DNA of 64,000 nt from assembly GCF_039729015.1 (NCBI RefSeq), contig NZ_CP155792.1, forward strand, positions 1,688,001-1,752,000. Reading direction: 5' to 3'. The DNA is from Blastococcus sp. HT6-30 (GTDB lineage: Bacteria > Actinomycetota > Actinomycetes > Mycobacteriales > Geodermatophilaceae). Below are positions 1 to 10,859 of this stretch, in pieces (position 1 is the stretch's first letter; each line of letters starts with the position of its first letter). A model generated the notes under the pieces. The model was not told the DNA's origin. It was given only the letters and a program-made list of their open reading frames with translations, and made no database searches. Made by a program: the position numbers and the translations under genes.

Positions 1-584
1 TGGTGGGTGACGTGCTCGGCGACGCTGCCCAGCACCCGGTGCGACACGCCCCGGCCGCGGCGGCCCACGACGAGGACGTCGGCGCCCTCCTGCTCGGCGA
101 CGTCGAGCAGCGCCCCGGCGGGTTGCCCGCTCACGAGCGCCACCACCGGCGAGGCCCCGGAGAACCAGCTCGCCCGGTCGGTCAGCAGCGCGCGGCACCG
201 GTCCCGTTCGGTGTCGTCGGCGAACTCGACGACGTCGGGGTCGATGACCATGACCAGCACCACGCGGGTGCCCGCACCGGTGAGCAGCGCGGCGGCATCC
301 CTCAGGGCGCGGTCGGACTCGGCGGACCCGTCGACGCCCACCACGGCCGTGACCGCCTCGCCGGCCGGCGGTGGGGTTCCGTCGGCTCGGGGCGTGCGCT
401 CGACGACCCGGTGCTCGCGCCGGCCCCGTTCGACGGCCATCGACACGAAGAACGGGCCCAGGACGGCGCCGAGGAAGTACCACTGCGGATCGCGGTGGCC
501 CCGGCGGCCGAGGAAGAGGGCGGCGCTCCAGCCGATCGCCACCCAGAGGACGATGACGAAGGCGACCAGGGCGGGTGTCGGCAT
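1..584 (-). CDS. Membrane-anchored universal stress protein, partial (C-terminus beyond window edge)
   Basis: About 194 codons are visible, beginning at the ATG at 584 with a strong GGAGGAG ribosome site 6 nt upstream. Residues 5-30 and 37-55 form hydrophobic segments around [14 protein letters not shown], so the protein starts with a short two-helix membrane part. From about residue 80 a Usp domain follows ([17 protein letters not shown]), and near the edge [18 protein letters not shown] gives the ATP-binding G-x2-G-x9-G-type region. Usp proteins bind ATP and aid stress survival; the membrane tether is less common. The gene diverges from rpe. The stop codon is not in the window, so full length is unknown. 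Confidence 0.8.
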   Translation of the reverse strand, partial: MPTPALVAFVIVLWVAIGWSAALFLGRRGHRDPQWYFLGAVLGPFFVSMAVERGRREHRVVERTPRADGTPPPAGEAVTAVVGVDGSAESDRALRDAAALLTGAGTRVVLVMVIDPDVVEFADDTERDRCRALLTDRASWFSGASPVVALVSGQPAGALLDVAEQEGADVLVVGRRGRGVSHRVLGSVAEHVTH

Positions 585-679
585 GGGTGTCTCCTCCCGT
601 GCTCGCGGGGGTCGACGGCGGTCGCGCCCCGCAGGCCTGACGCCCGGCGGTCGGGTCCGGTTCTGCCGACCTGCGCACC

Positions 680-685
680 TAGACT
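680..685 (+). promoter_or_regulatory. Candidate -10 box of rpe operon (near-leaderless start)
   Basis: TAGACT matches the actinobacterial TANNNT -10 and ends 8 nt before the GTG at 694. No Shine-Dalgarno sequence lies between them, so the transcript probably starts at or next to the start codon. This is inferred from spacing only. Confidence 0.4.
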
Positions 686-693
686 CGGCGGAC

Positions 694-1365
694 GTGTCCC
701 GGCAACCGTTGATCGCGCCCAGCCTGCTGTCCGCGGACTTCGCCCGCATCTCCGACGAGGTGGCGCGCGTGGCCGACGCCGACTGGCTGCACGTCGACGT
801 GATGGACGCGCACTTCGTACCGAACCTCACCCTCGGCCTTCCCGTCGTCGAGGCGATCCAGCGGGTCAGCCCGGTGCCGCTGGACTGCCACCTCATGATC
901 GAGAACCCCGAGCGGTGGGCGCCGGCGTACGCCGCGGCCGGCGCCCGCAACGTGACCGTGCACGCCGAGGCCTGCACCGATCCGCGTGCGGTGGCCCGGG
1001 ACATGCGCGCCGCCGGGGCGCTGGCCGGCCTGGCGATCAAGCCGGGGACGCCGCTCGAGGACTACCTGGACGTGCTGGCCGACTTCGACACCCTCCTGGT
1101 CATGAGCGTCGAGCCCGGGTTCGGCGGCCAGTCCTTCATCGCCGACGTGCTGCCCAAGGTGCGGCGGGCCCGTGAGCTCGTCGACGCCGGTGAGCTGACC
1201 CTGCTCGTGGAGATCGACGGCGGCATCAACCCCGACACCATCGAGCGGGCGGCGGAGGCCGGCGTCGACATGTTCGTCGCCGGATCGGCCGTCTACGGCG
1301 CCGACGACCCGGCGGCGGCGATCGCCGCCCTGCGCGCGCAGGCCGCCGCGGCGATGCCCGGGTGA
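694..1365 (+). CDS. rpe: Ribulose-phosphate 3-epimerase
   Basis: Encodes 223 residues, the usual size for this TIM-barrel enzyme, which interconverts D-ribulose 5-phosphate and D-xylulose 5-phosphate in the pentose phosphate pathway. Family hallmarks are [10 protein letters not shown] at the N-terminus, [12 protein letters not shown] with the catalytic Asp and metal ligands, HLMIENPE, and the phosphate-binding VDGGI/GSAVYG end. The GTG at 694 is chosen because IAPSLLS follows directly and the longer upstream frame is not protein-like. It overlaps ribD by four bases (GTGA), so it heads the riboflavin operon; ribulose 5-phosphate is also a substrate of RibB. Confidence 0.95.
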   Translation: MSRQPLIAPSLLSADFARISDEVARVADADWLHVDVMDAHFVPNLTLGLPVVEAIQRVSPVPLDCHLMIENPERWAPAYAAAGARNVTVHAEACTDPRAVARDMRAAGALAGLAIKPGTPLEDYLDVLADFDTLLVMSVEPGFGGQSFIADVLPKVRRARELVDAGELTLLVEIDGGINPDTIERAAEAGVDMFVAGSAVYGADDPAAAIAALRAQAAAAMPG

Positions 1366-2438
1366 GCGTCTCCCCGGTCGAGCTGCGGGCGATGACCCGG
1401 GCTCGGGACCTCGGCGCGTCGGTCCTCGGCACGACGAGCCCCAACCCCGCGGTGGGCGCCGTGGTCCTGGCCGCCGACGGCAGCGCGGCGGGGGAGGGGG
1501 CGACCGCCCCGCCCGGCGGTCCGCATGCCGAGGTCGCCGCGCTGGCGCGGGCCGGCGAGCGGGCCCGGGGCGGCACCGCCGTCGTCACGCTGGAGCCGTG
1601 CGCGCACACCGGGCGGACCGGGCCGTGCGCCGACGCGCTGCTCGGCGCCGGGATCGCCCGGGTCGTCGTCGCCGTGCCCGAGCCGACCGAGCTGGCCGGT
1701 GGGGGGGCGGAGCGCCTGCGCGCGGCCGGGGTCGACGTCGTCCTCGGCGTCGAGCAGGACGCGGCCGAGCGCGGAGCGTTGGCCGGCTGGCTGACCGGTG
1801 TCCGGGAGCAGCGCCCGTACGTGATCTGGAAGGTCGCCGCGACCCTGGACGGGCGGGTCGCCGCCGCCGACGGGAGCAGCCGCTGGATCACCGGCTCCGA
1901 GGCCCGGGCCGAGGTGCACCGGCTGCGAGGCGGCTGCGACGCCGTCGTGGTCGGGTCCGGGACCGCGCTGACCGACGACCCGCAGCTCACCGTCCGTGAC
2001 GCCGACGGCCGGGACACCGCGCGGCAGCCGCTGCGCGTCGTCGTCGACCGGCGGGACCGGCTGCCGGCGACCGCCCGGGTGCTGGACGACGCTGCCCCGA
2101 CCCACGTGAGCCGGGCCGCGGACCCGGCGGAGCTGCTGGCCGAGCTGTTCGCCCGCGACGTCCGCCGGGTGCTGCTCGAGGGCGGGCCCACGCTCGCCGC
2201 GGCGTTCCTGCGTGCCGGGCTGGTCGACGAGGCCGTCGTGCACCTCGCGCCGAAGCTGCTGGGGGCCGGCGCCTCGCTGGTGGGCGACCTGGGAATCAGC
2301 GGGATCGGCTCGGCGCTGTCCTTCTCGATCGCCGAGTTCACCCTCCTGGGCGGGGACGTGCGGATCCGGTTGCACCCCACCCGGCACACTGGTGGGGTGT
2401 CCCGCACCAGCGGGGACGGCACGGACGGAGGGAGCTGA
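1362..2438 (+). CDS. ribD: Bifunctional diaminohydroxyphosphoribosylaminopyrimidine deaminase / 5-amino-6-(5-phosphoribosylamino)uracil reductase
   Basis: The 358-residue protein carries out the second and third steps of riboflavin synthesis. Residues 1-145 are a zinc cytidine-deaminase-like domain: HAEVAAL supplies the zinc His and catalytic Glu, and [11 protein letters not shown] supplies the zinc cysteines. Residues 150-350 are the NADPH-dependent RibD_C reductase, with [31 protein letters not shown] and [13 protein letters not shown]. The start GTG overlaps the rpe stop and ribE begins 2 nt after the stop, consistent with tight translational coupling in the rib operon. Confidence 0.95.
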   Translation: MSVSPVELRAMTRARDLGASVLGTTSPNPAVGAVVLAADGSAAGEGATAPPGGPHAEVAALARAGERARGGTAVVTLEPCAHTGRTGPCADALLGAGIARVVVAVPEPTELAGGGAERLRAAGVDVVLGVEQDAAERGALAGWLTGVREQRPYVIWKVAATLDGRVAAADGSSRWITGSEARAEVHRLRGGCDAVVVGSGTALTDDPQLTVRDADGRDTARQPLRVVVDRRDRLPATARVLDDAAPTHVSRAADPAELLAELFARDVRRVLLEGGPTLAAAFLRAGLVDEAVVHLAPKLLGAGASLVGDLGISGIGSALSFSIAEFTLLGGDVRIRLHPTRHTGGVSRTSGDGTDGGS

Positions 2439-2439
2439 G

Positions 2440-3059
2440 GTGTTCACCGGCATCGTCGAAGAGGTGGGCACCCTGGCCGCTCGCGAGGACCGCGGCGACT
2501 CCGCCGTCCTGCGGATCCGCGCACGCACCGTCCTGACCGACGTGTCGCTGGGCGACTCCATCGCGGTCAACGGCGTCTGCCTCACCGTGACCGGCGTCGA
2601 GCCCGACGCCGACGGCGCCGGCATCTGGACCACCGACGTCATGGCCGAGACGCTGCGCCGCAGCAGCCTGGGCGCGGTCAGCGACGGCGCGCCGGTCAAC
2701 CTGGAGCGCGCCGTCAGCCCGCAGACCCGGCTCGGCGGGCACCTGATGCAGGGCCACGTCGACGGCCTGGGCCGGATCGTGTCCCGCACGCCGGGCGAGC
2801 ACTGGGAGGTCGTGCGCATCGCGCTGCCGGCTGGGCTGGCCCGCTACGTCGTCGAGAAGGGCTCCGTCGCCGTCGACGGCGTCTCGCTCACGGTGAGCGC
2901 GGTCAGCGCGGCCACGGTCCCCGAGCCCTGGTTCGAGGTCAGCCTCATCCCCACCACCCTCCGCGAGACCACGCTCGGCGCGCGCGCCACGGGGGAGCCC
3001 GTCAACCTGGAGGTCGACGTGATCGCCAAGTACGTGGAACGCCTGCTGGAGGTCCGCCG

Positions 3060-3063
<4 letters not shown>
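2440..3063 (+). CDS. ribE: Riboflavin synthase alpha chain
   Basis: The 207-residue protein has the standard two tandem lumazine-binding repeats. The first begins [10 protein letters not shown] and includes [11 protein letters not shown], the second includes [12 protein letters not shown]. It dismutates two 6,7-dimethyl-8-ribityllumazine molecules into riboflavin and the pyrimidinedione. The GTG at 2440 is preceded by GGAGGG at 2427-2432 and begins right at the conserved FTGIVEE motif. It sits between ribD and ribBA and overlaps the ribBA start codon by four bases. Confidence 0.95.
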
Positions 3064-5187
<2,124 letters not shown>

Positions 5188-5193
5188 AAGCAG

Positions 5194-5249
5194 AAGGACC
5201 CCGTCCTCCTCACCCCTCGCAAGCTCGGGGCGAGCCTCGGGACGGGGCC
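5194..5249 (+). repeat. Stop-codon-associated inverted-repeat element, copy A
   Basis: Starts with AAGGACCCCGTCC and ends GGACGGGGCC, arms that can pair over at least 8 bp (CCCCGTCC with GGACGGGG). The centre CCCCTCGC..GCTCGGGGCGAG can form an inner stem. It lies 6 nt after the hisE TGA and 35 nt before hisG. It shares its sequence with copies at 51628, 53368 and 58922. Confidence 0.75.
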
Positions 5250-5284
5250 TGACCGAGTACCCACCTCGACGAAAGAGCTGTCAC

Positions 5285-6151
5285 TTGCTGCGCATCGCCG
5301 TGCCCAACAAGGGCGTCCTGAGCGAGCCGGCGGCGGAGATGCTCGCCGAGAGCGGCTACCGCCAGCGGCGCAGCACCAAGGACCTCGCGGTCTACGACCC
5401 GGACAACGACACCGAGTTCTTCTACCTGCGCCCGCGCGACATCGCGGTGTACGTGGCCGCCGGCACGCTGGACGTCGGCATCACAGGCCGCGACATGCTG
5501 CTGGAGACCGCCCCGGCCGACGGCGAGGGCCCGGCCGCGGTGGAGGTCATGCCGCTGGGGTTCGGCCGGTCGTCGTTCCGCTTCGCCAGCCCGGTGGAGT
5601 CCGGCATCGAGCGGGTGGAGCAGCTGGCCGGCAAGCGGATCGCCACCGCCTACCCGGTGCTGCTGCAGCGGTTCCTCGACGACGCCGGCATCTCCGCCGG
5701 GGTGGTCAAGCTCGACGGCGCGGTGGAGACCGCCTGCCGCCTCGGGGTGGCGGAGGCCGTCTGCGACGTGGTGGAGACCGGCACGACGCTGCGGGCCGCA
5801 GGCCTGCACATCATCGGCGACCCGGTGCTCACCAGCGAGGCCGTGCTGGTCCGCCGGCAGGGCGCCGAGGAGATCCCCGCCGTCGCCCAGCTGCGCCGCC
5901 GGCTGCGCGGGGTCCTGGTCGCGCGGCAGTACGTGATGCTCGACTACGACTGCCCGAACGAGCTGCTCGAGAAGGCCACCGCCGTCACCCCGGGCATCGA
6001 GGGCCCGACGGTGAGCCCCCTGCAGACGCCGGGCTGGTCGGCCGTGCGCGCGATGATCGCCCGCACCGAGACCAACCGGGTGATGGACGAGCTCTGGGAG
6101 CTCGGTGCCCGGGCCATCCTCGTCACGAGCATCCACGCCTCGCGCATCTGA
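5285..6151 (+). CDS. hisG: ATP phosphoribosyltransferase, long (HisG-L) form
   Basis: The 288-residue enzyme catalyses the first step of histidine synthesis from ATP and PRPP. Its length and C-terminal part mark the long form, which carries an ACT-like histidine feedback domain and does not need HisZ. Visible motifs are LRIAVPNKGVLSE, GITGRDML, ETACRLGVAEAVCDVVETG and GTTLRAAGL for PRPP binding, then the C-terminal ARAILVTSIHASRI. The start is an unusual TTG at 5285, immediately before the conserved LRIAVPNKG. Repeat copy A separates it from hisE. Confidence 0.94.
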   Translation: MLRIAVPNKGVLSEPAAEMLAESGYRQRRSTKDLAVYDPDNDTEFFYLRPRDIAVYVAAGTLDVGITGRDMLLETAPADGEGPAAVEVMPLGFGRSSFRFASPVESGIERVEQLAGKRIATAYPVLLQRFLDDAGISAGVVKLDGAVETACRLGVAEAVCDVVETGTTLRAAGLHIIGDPVLTSEAVLVRRQGAEEIPAVAQLRRRLRGVLVARQYVMLDYDCPNELLEKATAVTPGIEGPTVSPLQTPGWSAVRAMIARTETNRVMDELWELGARAILVTSIHASRI

Positions 6152-6193
6152 GGCCGCGGAACCGCGCAGCGGCGGCGTTCGTCTCGCACCGGT

Positions 6194-6646
6194 ATGCGAC
6201 GTCTTCCGCCGCTCGCCCTCCTGACCCCGCTCCTGGTCCTCGCCGCCTGCGCCTCCGGCTCCGGAGCGGCCGGCGGGACCGACGGCGGGGCCGCGTCGGG
6301 GATCTCGCAGGCCGACGACCACCTGCGCATCGAGGTCGACCGCGGGAACGGGTCGCCGCCGCAGACCTGGACGCTCCGCTGCGCCGGCGTCGTCGCGGGG
6401 AGCCACCCGCAGGCGGAGGCGGCCTGCGCGCACCTCGAGGGGATGAGCGATCCGTTCGCGCCCGTACCGGGCGACGCCATGTGCACCGAGCAGTACGGCG
6501 GCGCGCAGACCGCACGGATCACCGGGACGTGGCGAGGAACCCCCGTCGAACTGGAGCTGTCCCGGGTCGACGGCTGCCGCATCGCGCAGTGGGACGCCCT
6601 CGGCCCCGTCCTGCCGGTGCCGGTGGGCGTCGAGCCGCAGGCCTGA
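6194..6646 (+). CDS. Subtilisin-inhibitor-like (SSI) domain lipoprotein
   Basis: The 150-residue product has a lipoprotein signal peptide: RR near the start, a hydrophobic core LPPLALLTPLLV and lipobox LAAC with the acylated Cys at 19. After a Gly/Ser/Ala linker, residues 50-140 match the SSI family. The match rests on TWTLRCAG, SHPQAEAACAHL, a central MCTEQYGG, GTWRGTPVELEL and a late DGC, giving cysteines for two disulfides. SSI proteins block secreted subtilases; family members are normally free secreted proteins, so surface anchoring is notable. No clear ribosome site is seen before the ATG. It ends 49 nt from the convergent DUF2877 gene. Confidence 0.8.
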   Translation: MRRLPPLALLTPLLVLAACASGSGAAGGTDGGAASGISQADDHLRIEVDRGNGSPPQTWTLRCAGVVAGSHPQAEAACAHLEGMSDPFAPVPGDAMCTEQYGGAQTARITGTWRGTPVELELSRVDGCRIAQWDALGPVLPVPVGVEPQA

Positions 6647-6694
6647 GAGCGGATCCGCCGCGCCCGCCGGGTGGAGCGGACAGCGGGTCGCTGG

Positions 6695-7699
6695 TCAGCG
6701 GCGGGTGGTGCGGTCCACCAGGTCGATGGCCGTGCACAGGCCCAGCGCCATGGCCCGGCCGCTGGTGGCGCCGGTGGCGAGCAGCCGCTCGATCGCCGGC
6801 GCCAGCGGGCGCTCGCCGACCAGTCCGCGCAGGACGGCGGCGTACTCACCGCTCACCTGCCCGGCGGCCGCGTGTCGCAGCAGGGCCCGCGACAGCTCCG
6901 TGGTGCGACCGGCGGCCAGCGAGCAGACGCCGGCGGCGAACCTGTCGGCGGCCGGGTGACCCAGCAGCACCAGCCCGGCGATCGTGCCGGCCATGACGTC
7001 GTCCCCCGCCGGGGTCAGCCCCGGTCCGAGACCGATCAGCCGGGTGGCGGTGCGCAGCGCCGCCTCCAGGTCGGCGCGGCGGACGGCGCCGCGCAGGGCC
7101 GCCAGCGGGCCGCCGGGACCGGTCGGCAGCCCGGGCAGCGTGAACGAGCTGTGCGGCACGCCCTCCCCGTACAGGGTGGTGCGCAGCTGGCGGACGCCCT
7201 CGGGCAGGAGCGCCGGGTGCCCCCCGGGCAGCCGCGGCCGGGGGTCCCACCAGGAGGCCGCGCTGACCGCGAGGTCGCCGACGACGACGCGCCCGGCGCC
7301 CACCTCGGCGGGCGCTCCTGTGGGCAGGGCCACGAGCGGCCGGCCGTTGCTCGGGCGGAAGAGGACGCACCCCAGGGGGACCCGCGCGGCGTCGCTGGTG
7401 AGGACACCGACGACGTCGCCGCCGCCGCGCTCGCCCACGACCTGCACGTAGACGGCGGCCGGGCCGGTCAGCAGCACCCGTGCCGGGCGGACCGGCCCCC
7501 GCAGCAGGTCCGCCACGCCCGTGCTCGCCGCGGCGGGAACCGCGGCCGGTGCCTTCGAGGCCGGTGCCGTGCGGGCCGCGGCGCGTGCCCCCGCCCGGGG
7601 GAGGGGGATGGTCGGCAGGCCTGCGCGTGAGGCGCGGCCACGGAGTGCAGGGCCCTCACCGGGGCCGGTACGGACTTCGGTGTCGTCGATCGCGCACAT
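6695..7699 (-). CDS. DUF2877 domain protein
   Basis: The 334-residue protein belongs to DUF2877, recognised from the signature GLGPGLTPAGDDVMAGTIAGL near residues 235-255 and the following helices. The ATG at 7699 is preferred over an upstream start because GGAGGG lies 8 nt before it. The molecular function is not established; in other bacteria the family occurs beside purine/allantoin degradation genes. Here it diverges from a PucR-type regulator, which fits that context. Residues 35-65 are Ala/Arg/Pro-rich and probably disordered. Confidence 0.75.
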   Translation of the reverse strand: MCAIDDTEVRTGPGEGPALRGRASRAGLPTIPLPRAGARAAARTAPASKAPAAVPAAASTGVADLLRGPVRPARVLLTGPAAVYVQVVGERGGGDVVGVLTSDAARVPLGCVLFRPSNGRPLVALPTGAPAEVGAGRVVVGDLAVSAASWWDPRPRLPGGHPALLPEGVRQLRTTLYGEGVPHSSFTLPGLPTGPGGPLAALRGAVRRADLEAALRTATRLIGLGPGLTPAGDDVMAGTIAGLVLLGHPAADRFAAGVCSLAAGRTTELSRALLRHAAAGQVSGEYAAVLRGLVGERPLAPAIERLLATGATSGRAMALGLCTAIDLVDRTTRR

Positions 7700-7864
7700 G
7701 GGTCGCCCTCCACCCGACGGGACGACGGAGGCCCTGGATAGACGCTCCGCCCCTCGGTCCCCCCGCCCGCGGGGACGGTGCACGCGCCTCCTGACGGAAC
7801 GCCTACCATCCAGCGAGCGGGTGGATCGAGGTCGAACCTAAGCGGCGCGTCGCACGCCCTCTTA

Positions 7865-7879
7865 TGGCGGATGTCGCCA
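7865..7879. promoter_or_regulatory. Small inverted repeat in the DUF2877-pucR divergent region
   Basis: TGGCG-N5-CGCCA lies in the 261-nt region between the divergent DUF2877 and PucR-family starts. It is the only clear dyad there and could be a PucR operator. Short dyads are common in GC-rich DNA, so this is weak. Confidence 0.25.
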
Positions 7880-7960
7880 AGAATGGGGTTCGGCGTCCGG
7901 GGACACCTGACAGGATCCTGTGGTGTGGCACCCTGGACGACGACCGAAAGGGGATGCCTC

Positions 7961-9904
7961 GTGACCCGGAGTGATGTGACTCAGGCCGCTGCAACTCAGG
8001 GCAATGGAACCGCCCCGTTCCGTCGCAACTGGGCGGTCGACGAGTCGCCCCGCATCGAATCCCGGGACGACCGCTCGAGCTGGCAGCAGCGCATGGGTCT
8101 GACCGTCCAGGAGGCGCTCGGGCTCCCGGTCCTGGACGGCGCGTCGGTGGCCGCCGGTGCGTCCGGGCTGAGCCGCTCGATCCGGCACATGGTCGTCGAC
8201 AACCCGGCCGAGCCGCTGGCGGCCGCCGGTCCCGACGTCCTCGTCGTGCTGGGCGCCCGACTTCCGCAGGCCGATCCGGCCGGCTGCCGCGCCCTCGTCC
8301 AGCGGCTCGACGCGGCCGGCACCGCTGGGCTGGCCTACCGGCGCACCGACGGGGCTGCGCCGTTGCCCGCCGAGGTCCTCGCCGAGGCCGACCGCCGCGG
8401 GCTGCCGGTGCTGGCCCTGCCCGCGGGCGCCCGGATCGACGAGATCGTCTCCGAGGTCCTCGGCACGGTCGTCGCCAAGCAGGGGCAGGCGCTCGCGCTC
8501 TCCTCCCGCATGGACCACGAGTTCATCGGGGTGGCCCTCACGGGCGGAGGGCTGGCGGAGGTGACCCAGCGGCTGGCCGTGATGCTCGAGGGCGCCGCCG
8601 TGCTCGGCCTGGGGCCCGACCGCGAGGTGGTCACCAGCGCGGGCCCGAGCGACGACGTCGCCGAGATCAGCGAGTGGCTGTGGCTGCTGGACGCCGCCGC
8701 CGACGACGCCCTGGCCGAGCTCGCCCCGTCCCGCCGCCTCTCGGGCGTCCGGGCCGACCAGATCGTGGTCACCCCGGCCGACGTGCTCGCCGACGCCGAC
8801 CTCTCGCCGGCCGACGGCATCCTGCTCGTCCCCGGGCACCACCAGCTGCCCGGCGGCGTGGGTGAGTACGCGGTCGCGCCGATCATGGCCGGGGACCAGC
8901 GGCACGGCTGGCTCGTCGCGGTGCACCGGACCGGCGCGATGATGCTCGGCGCCGGTGGTGTGCTGGAGCGGGCTGCCGTCATCGCCGCCCTCTCGGTCAT
9001 CCGGCTGCAGGCGGTGCACTCGGTGGAGCTGCGCTTCCAGGGCGACCTCGTGCGCCGGCTCGTCGGTGGTTCCGTCGGGCACACCGAGCGGACGCTGGCC
9101 TACACCCGGTCCTTCGGCTGGCGGCTCGACGGCCCGGTGGCCGTCCTCGTCACCGCGACCGAGACCGTCGCCGACGCCGCGGCCGATCCGACCCGCGCCC
9201 TCGACGTCCTGGATCGGCTGGCCGACGGGTGGCGGGCGGCGCTGGAGCCCGAGGTGGCCGGGGCCGCCGTCGCCGGGCTCGCGACCGAGATCGTCACCCT
9301 GGTCCCGCTGGACGGGCGGACGCCGGAGGAGCTGTCGGCCGTCGTGTCCGCGGTGACCTCCCGCGTGAACGGCCGGCTGCGCCGGGTCGGCCGGCTGCTG
9401 GGCACGGGCATCGGCCGTCCCGCGGGCAACCTCTCGGAGCTCGCCGAGGCCCACCGGCAGGCGCAGCGCGCGCTCGGCGTGGGCCAGGAGATCCACGGCG
9501 GGTCGGCCGTCACGCACTTCGACCAGCTCGGGGTGTTCCGGCTGCTCTCGCTGATCCCCGACAGCACCGAGCTGCGCTCCTACGTCGACGAGGTGCTCGG
9601 CCCGCTGGCCGACGCCGGGGATGCCGACTCCGCCGATCTGCGGGAGACGCTGCGGGTACTGCTGGAGACCAACCTCAACGTCGCGGAGTCCGCCCGCCGG
9701 CTGCACTTCCACTACAACACCATGCGGTACCGGATCGGGAAGCTGGAGCGGATCCTCGGTCCGTTCACCACCGACCCGACCCTCCGGCTGAACCTGCTCC
9801 TGGCCCTGCACGCGGCCCGCATGCGCGGTCTGGACCAGCTGGCCCGACCGCCGCTGGACGGTGGGCTGGCGCTGCCCCACGACGGGCTCGAGGCGCTGGT
9901 CTAG
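7961..9904 (+). CDS. PucR-family transcriptional regulator
   Basis: The 647-residue protein has the family's three parts. Residues 45-165 are the PucR N-terminal ligand domain (LTVQEALGLPVLDGASVAAG). The middle about 200-450 is a GGDEF-like sensor region, and residues 560-625 are the PucR-type helix-turn-helix: LRVLLETNLNVAESARRL then FHYNTMRYRIGKLERILG. GTG at 7961 is chosen because GAAAGGGG lies just upstream; the longer frame has no start signal. PucR regulators control purine catabolism. It is divergent from DUF2877. The first 40 residues are a polar lead of unknown role. Confidence 0.85.
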   Translation: MTRSDVTQAAATQGNGTAPFRRNWAVDESPRIESRDDRSSWQQRMGLTVQEALGLPVLDGASVAAGASGLSRSIRHMVVDNPAEPLAAAGPDVLVVLGARLPQADPAGCRALVQRLDAAGTAGLAYRRTDGAAPLPAEVLAEADRRGLPVLALPAGARIDEIVSEVLGTVVAKQGQALALSSRMDHEFIGVALTGGGLAEVTQRLAVMLEGAAVLGLGPDREVVTSAGPSDDVAEISEWLWLLDAAADDALAELAPSRRLSGVRADQIVVTPADVLADADLSPADGILLVPGHHQLPGGVGEYAVAPIMAGDQRHGWLVAVHRTGAMMLGAGGVLERAAVIAALSVIRLQAVHSVELRFQGDLVRRLVGGSVGHTERTLAYTRSFGWRLDGPVAVLVTATETVADAAADPTRALDVLDRLADGWRAALEPEVAGAAVAGLATEIVTLVPLDGRTPEELSAVVSAVTSRVNGRLRRVGRLLGTGIGRPAGNLSELAEAHRQAQRALGVGQEIHGGSAVTHFDQLGVFRLLSLIPDSTELRSYVDEVLGPLADAGDADSADLRETLRVLLETNLNVAESARRLHFHYNTMRYRIGKLERILGPFTTDPTLRLNLLLALHAARMRGLDQLARPPLDGGLALPHDGLEALV

Positions 9905-10015
9905 CGGTACATCCAGCGCGCGACCCCGCCGGGCCGCCGCCCGGGGAGCGGGCCGGCCCGTCGCCGGGCAGGGTGGTGCGGGGTGCCGCACGGGGCGGCG
10001 CGGGAGGAGGTCCAC

Positions 10016-10774
10016 ATGACGCAGGCCGAACGTCCGCTCGCCGGCAAGGTGGCCCTGGTCACCGGGGCGTCATCGGGCATCGGTGCGGCGACCGCGGTCG
10101 CGCTGGCCGCGGCCGGTGCCGCCGTCGCCATCGGTGCCCGGCGCACCGACCGCCTCGACGAGCTGGCCGCCCGGCTCCGCGACAGCGGTGCTGCGGTGCT
10201 GCAGCTGGCGCTCGACGTCACCGACGAGCAGGCCTGCGCCGACGCCGTGACCCGCACGCGGTCGGAGCTCGGCGGCCTCGACGTCCTGGTGAACAACGCG
10301 GGCGTGATGCTGCTGGGCACCGTGGTGGGCGCGGACACCGAGGACTGGCGCCGGATGATCCAGACCAACGTCATGGGGGTCCTGTACATGACCCACGCGG
10401 CTCTCGACGGGATGGTCGAGCAGGGCGCCGGTGACATCGTGAACGTGTCCAGCGTGGCCGGACGGCAGGCCCGCAAGGGCGCCGGTGTCTACAACGCCAG
10501 CAAGTGGGCGGTGAACGCCTTCAGCGAGTCACTGCGGCAGGAGGTCACCGGCCGGGGCGTGCGGATCTCCCTCGTCGAGCCCGGCGCGGTCACCACCGAG
10601 CTGACGTCGCACATCACCCAGCCCGAGGCGAAGGCCGCCTCGGAGAAGATGCACGCCGGCATGCGGGCGCTGCACGCCGAGGACATCGCCCGCGCGGTGG
10701 TCTACGTCGTCACCCAGCCGCCGCACGTGGCGGTCAACGAGGTGCTCGTCCGCCCCACCGACCAGGAGCGCTGA
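10016..10774 (+). CDS. Classical SDR oxidoreductase
   Basis: The 252-residue protein has a complete short-chain dehydrogenase core: GASSGIG for nucleotide binding near residue 18, NNAGVML, the catalytic Ser in VNVSSVAG and the YNASK Tyr-Lys pair. The residues after beta2 (GARRTDRL) suggest NADP preference. The ATG at 10016 is preceded by GGGAGGAGG. The C-terminal ARAVVYVVTQPPHVAVNEVLVRPT places it in the YdfG-like group. Substrate cannot be told. It is followed by a bidirectional terminator shared with the convergent MurA-like gene. Confidence 0.88.
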   Translation: MTQAERPLAGKVALVTGASSGIGAATAVALAAAGAAVAIGARRTDRLDELAARLRDSGAAVLQLALDVTDEQACADAVTRTRSELGGLDVLVNNAGVMLLGTVVGADTEDWRRMIQTNVMGVLYMTHAALDGMVEQGAGDIVNVSSVAGRQARKGAGVYNASKWAVNAFSESLRQEVTGRGVRISLVEPGAVTTELTSHITQPEAKAASEKMHAGMRALHAEDIARAVVYVVTQPPHVAVNEVLVRPTDQER

Positions 10775-10822
10775 GCGGGCCCGGGGCCGGCCCGGCCACT
10801 CTCACAGCAGCCAGGACCGAGG

Positions 10823-10858
10823 ACCGCCGATGACCGGATGACCCTGATCATCGGCGGT
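10823..10858. terminator. Bidirectional hairpin terminator
   Basis: Arms of 11 bases (ACCGCCGATGA with TCATCGGCGGT) pair perfectly around a 14-nt loop between two convergent genes. The + strand side is followed by TTT, which runs into the last codon of the minus-strand gene. Confidence 0.75.
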
Positions 10859-10859
10859 T

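Noticed and set aside
585..693. FMN riboswitch expected before a riboflavin operon
   Set aside because: The 109-nt gap contains none of the conserved RFN core segments, and a -10 box lies only 8 nt before the rpe start, leaving no room for a leader. The other rib junctions overlap.
6647..6694. GCGGATCCGC palindrome as a terminator between the SSI gene and DUF2877
   Set aside because: A 10-bp palindrome without a loop cannot form a stable terminator hairpin.
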